Below, one piece after another: positions 14,385-14,607 of a DNA stretch of 14,607 nucleotides. Numbering within the stretch: position 1 is the stretch's first letter; each line of letters begins with the position of its first letter. A program made the translations under genes and the position numbers. A model generated the notes under the pieces. That model searched no databases. It was not told the origin of the DNA and worked only from the letters and a program-made list of their open reading frames with translations. This DNA is from Bacteroides sp. UBA1773 (GTDB lineage Bacteria; Bacteroidota; Bacteroidia; Bacteroidales; Bacteroidaceae), in contig DCGR01000102.1 in assembly GCA_002315285.1 (NCBI GenBank), positions 1 to 14,607 of the forward strand, read 5' to 3'.

Positions 14385-14607
14385 TTAAATAATAAGTTGG
14401 TACGATTTTGCCTTAGAATTTTGAGATATTTTGGGCTCGTTATTGTTGTCTTGAAGCGGCTTTTGTGGGGGCTTTCATGGTGTAGCCGGACGGCACATCC
14501 GGTCAAACATCTCATTCAAGTTTCGCAAGTAGTTGTCGTTATTGAAAGCCAATTAGTTAAGTGCAAGTTAAGAGTGGACATAAATAAATACTGATACTCT
14601 ACGCGTC
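14369..14607. other. Right-end non-coding stretch, no clear gene
   Basis: These 239 bases hold no convincing gene. Visible are the second copy of the tandem 10-mer, a small inverted repeat CCGGA (14486-14490) / TCCGG (14498-14502) without a U-run, and a short minus-strand open stretch (14552-14475) of 25 codons with protein-like composition but no good start. A 65-codon plus-strand frame (14397-14594) starts at TTG and has no recognisable motif. The stretch may be the flank of a gene beyond the window. Confidence 0.5.

Noticed and set aside
14486..14502. CCGGA/TCCGG inverted repeat as a terminator
   Set aside because: The stem is only 5 bp and is not followed by a T-run on either strand. It also lies over 100 bp from the preceding gene.
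1..14607. CRISPR array, tRNA/rRNA genes, insertion sequences or phage genes
   Set aside because: I found no spaced direct repeats of CRISPR length, no cloverleaf-type sequence, no transposase motifs and no terminal inverted repeats. The short tandem repeats present are too small and sit between ordinary genes.

Overview
The window reads as chromosomal DNA from a Bacteroidales bacterium (Bacteroides/Prevotella group). Evidence: Bacteroidetes-type promoter elements (TTTG at -33, TAnnTTTG at -7), A-rich leaders without clear Shine-Dalgarno sequences, a Bacteroidetes-form LptD, DUF4091 and DUF5009 family proteins, and a KDPG aldolase starting MAKFDKF. There is no sign of phage, insertion sequence, CRISPR array or RNA gene. 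The base composition looks uniform by eye.

Left half (1-5540), all on the minus strand, in transcription order: a NamZ-type exo-N-acetylmuramidase, a YihX-like HAD phosphatase, a GH123-like/DUF4091 lipoprotein, a lipidated VOC (glyoxalase-fold) protein, then the 2-keto-3-deoxygluconate pair kdgK and eda. eda runs off the left edge. The first four form a tight cluster with gaps of 35, 73 and 39 bp and look like an envelope or amino-sugar scavenging unit. kdgK has its own promoter and is followed by eda. Together these two phosphorylate KDG and cleave KDPG to pyruvate and glyceraldehyde-3-phosphate. As read, kdgK is broken by one extra base at 615.

Right half (5623-14368), all on the plus strand: an HDIG phosphohydrolase, LptD (outer-membrane LPS assembly), MetH (B12-dependent methionine synthase), MetF (methylene-THF reductase) and a multi-pass HGSNAT-like/DUF5009 membrane protein. 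metH and metF overlap by four bases (ATGA). MetF makes the 5-methyl-THF that MetH consumes, so they form a methionine/one-carbon unit. No cobalamin riboswitch is seen upstream of metH.

The two halves diverge at about 5541-5622. There a perfect 8-bp inverted repeat places a TATATTTG -7 box on each strand, four bases apart, so the two divergent promoters occupy the same DNA. Other points: an 8-bp-period TGCA repeat between kdgK and eda, a G9 tract plus tandem 10-mer before the HAD gene, a NamZ with a shortened core and a changed conserved residue, and a MetH with a compact, cysteine-containing activation domain. I do not see a new defence or mobile system. The window is mostly housekeeping and cell-envelope genes with some unusual local details.
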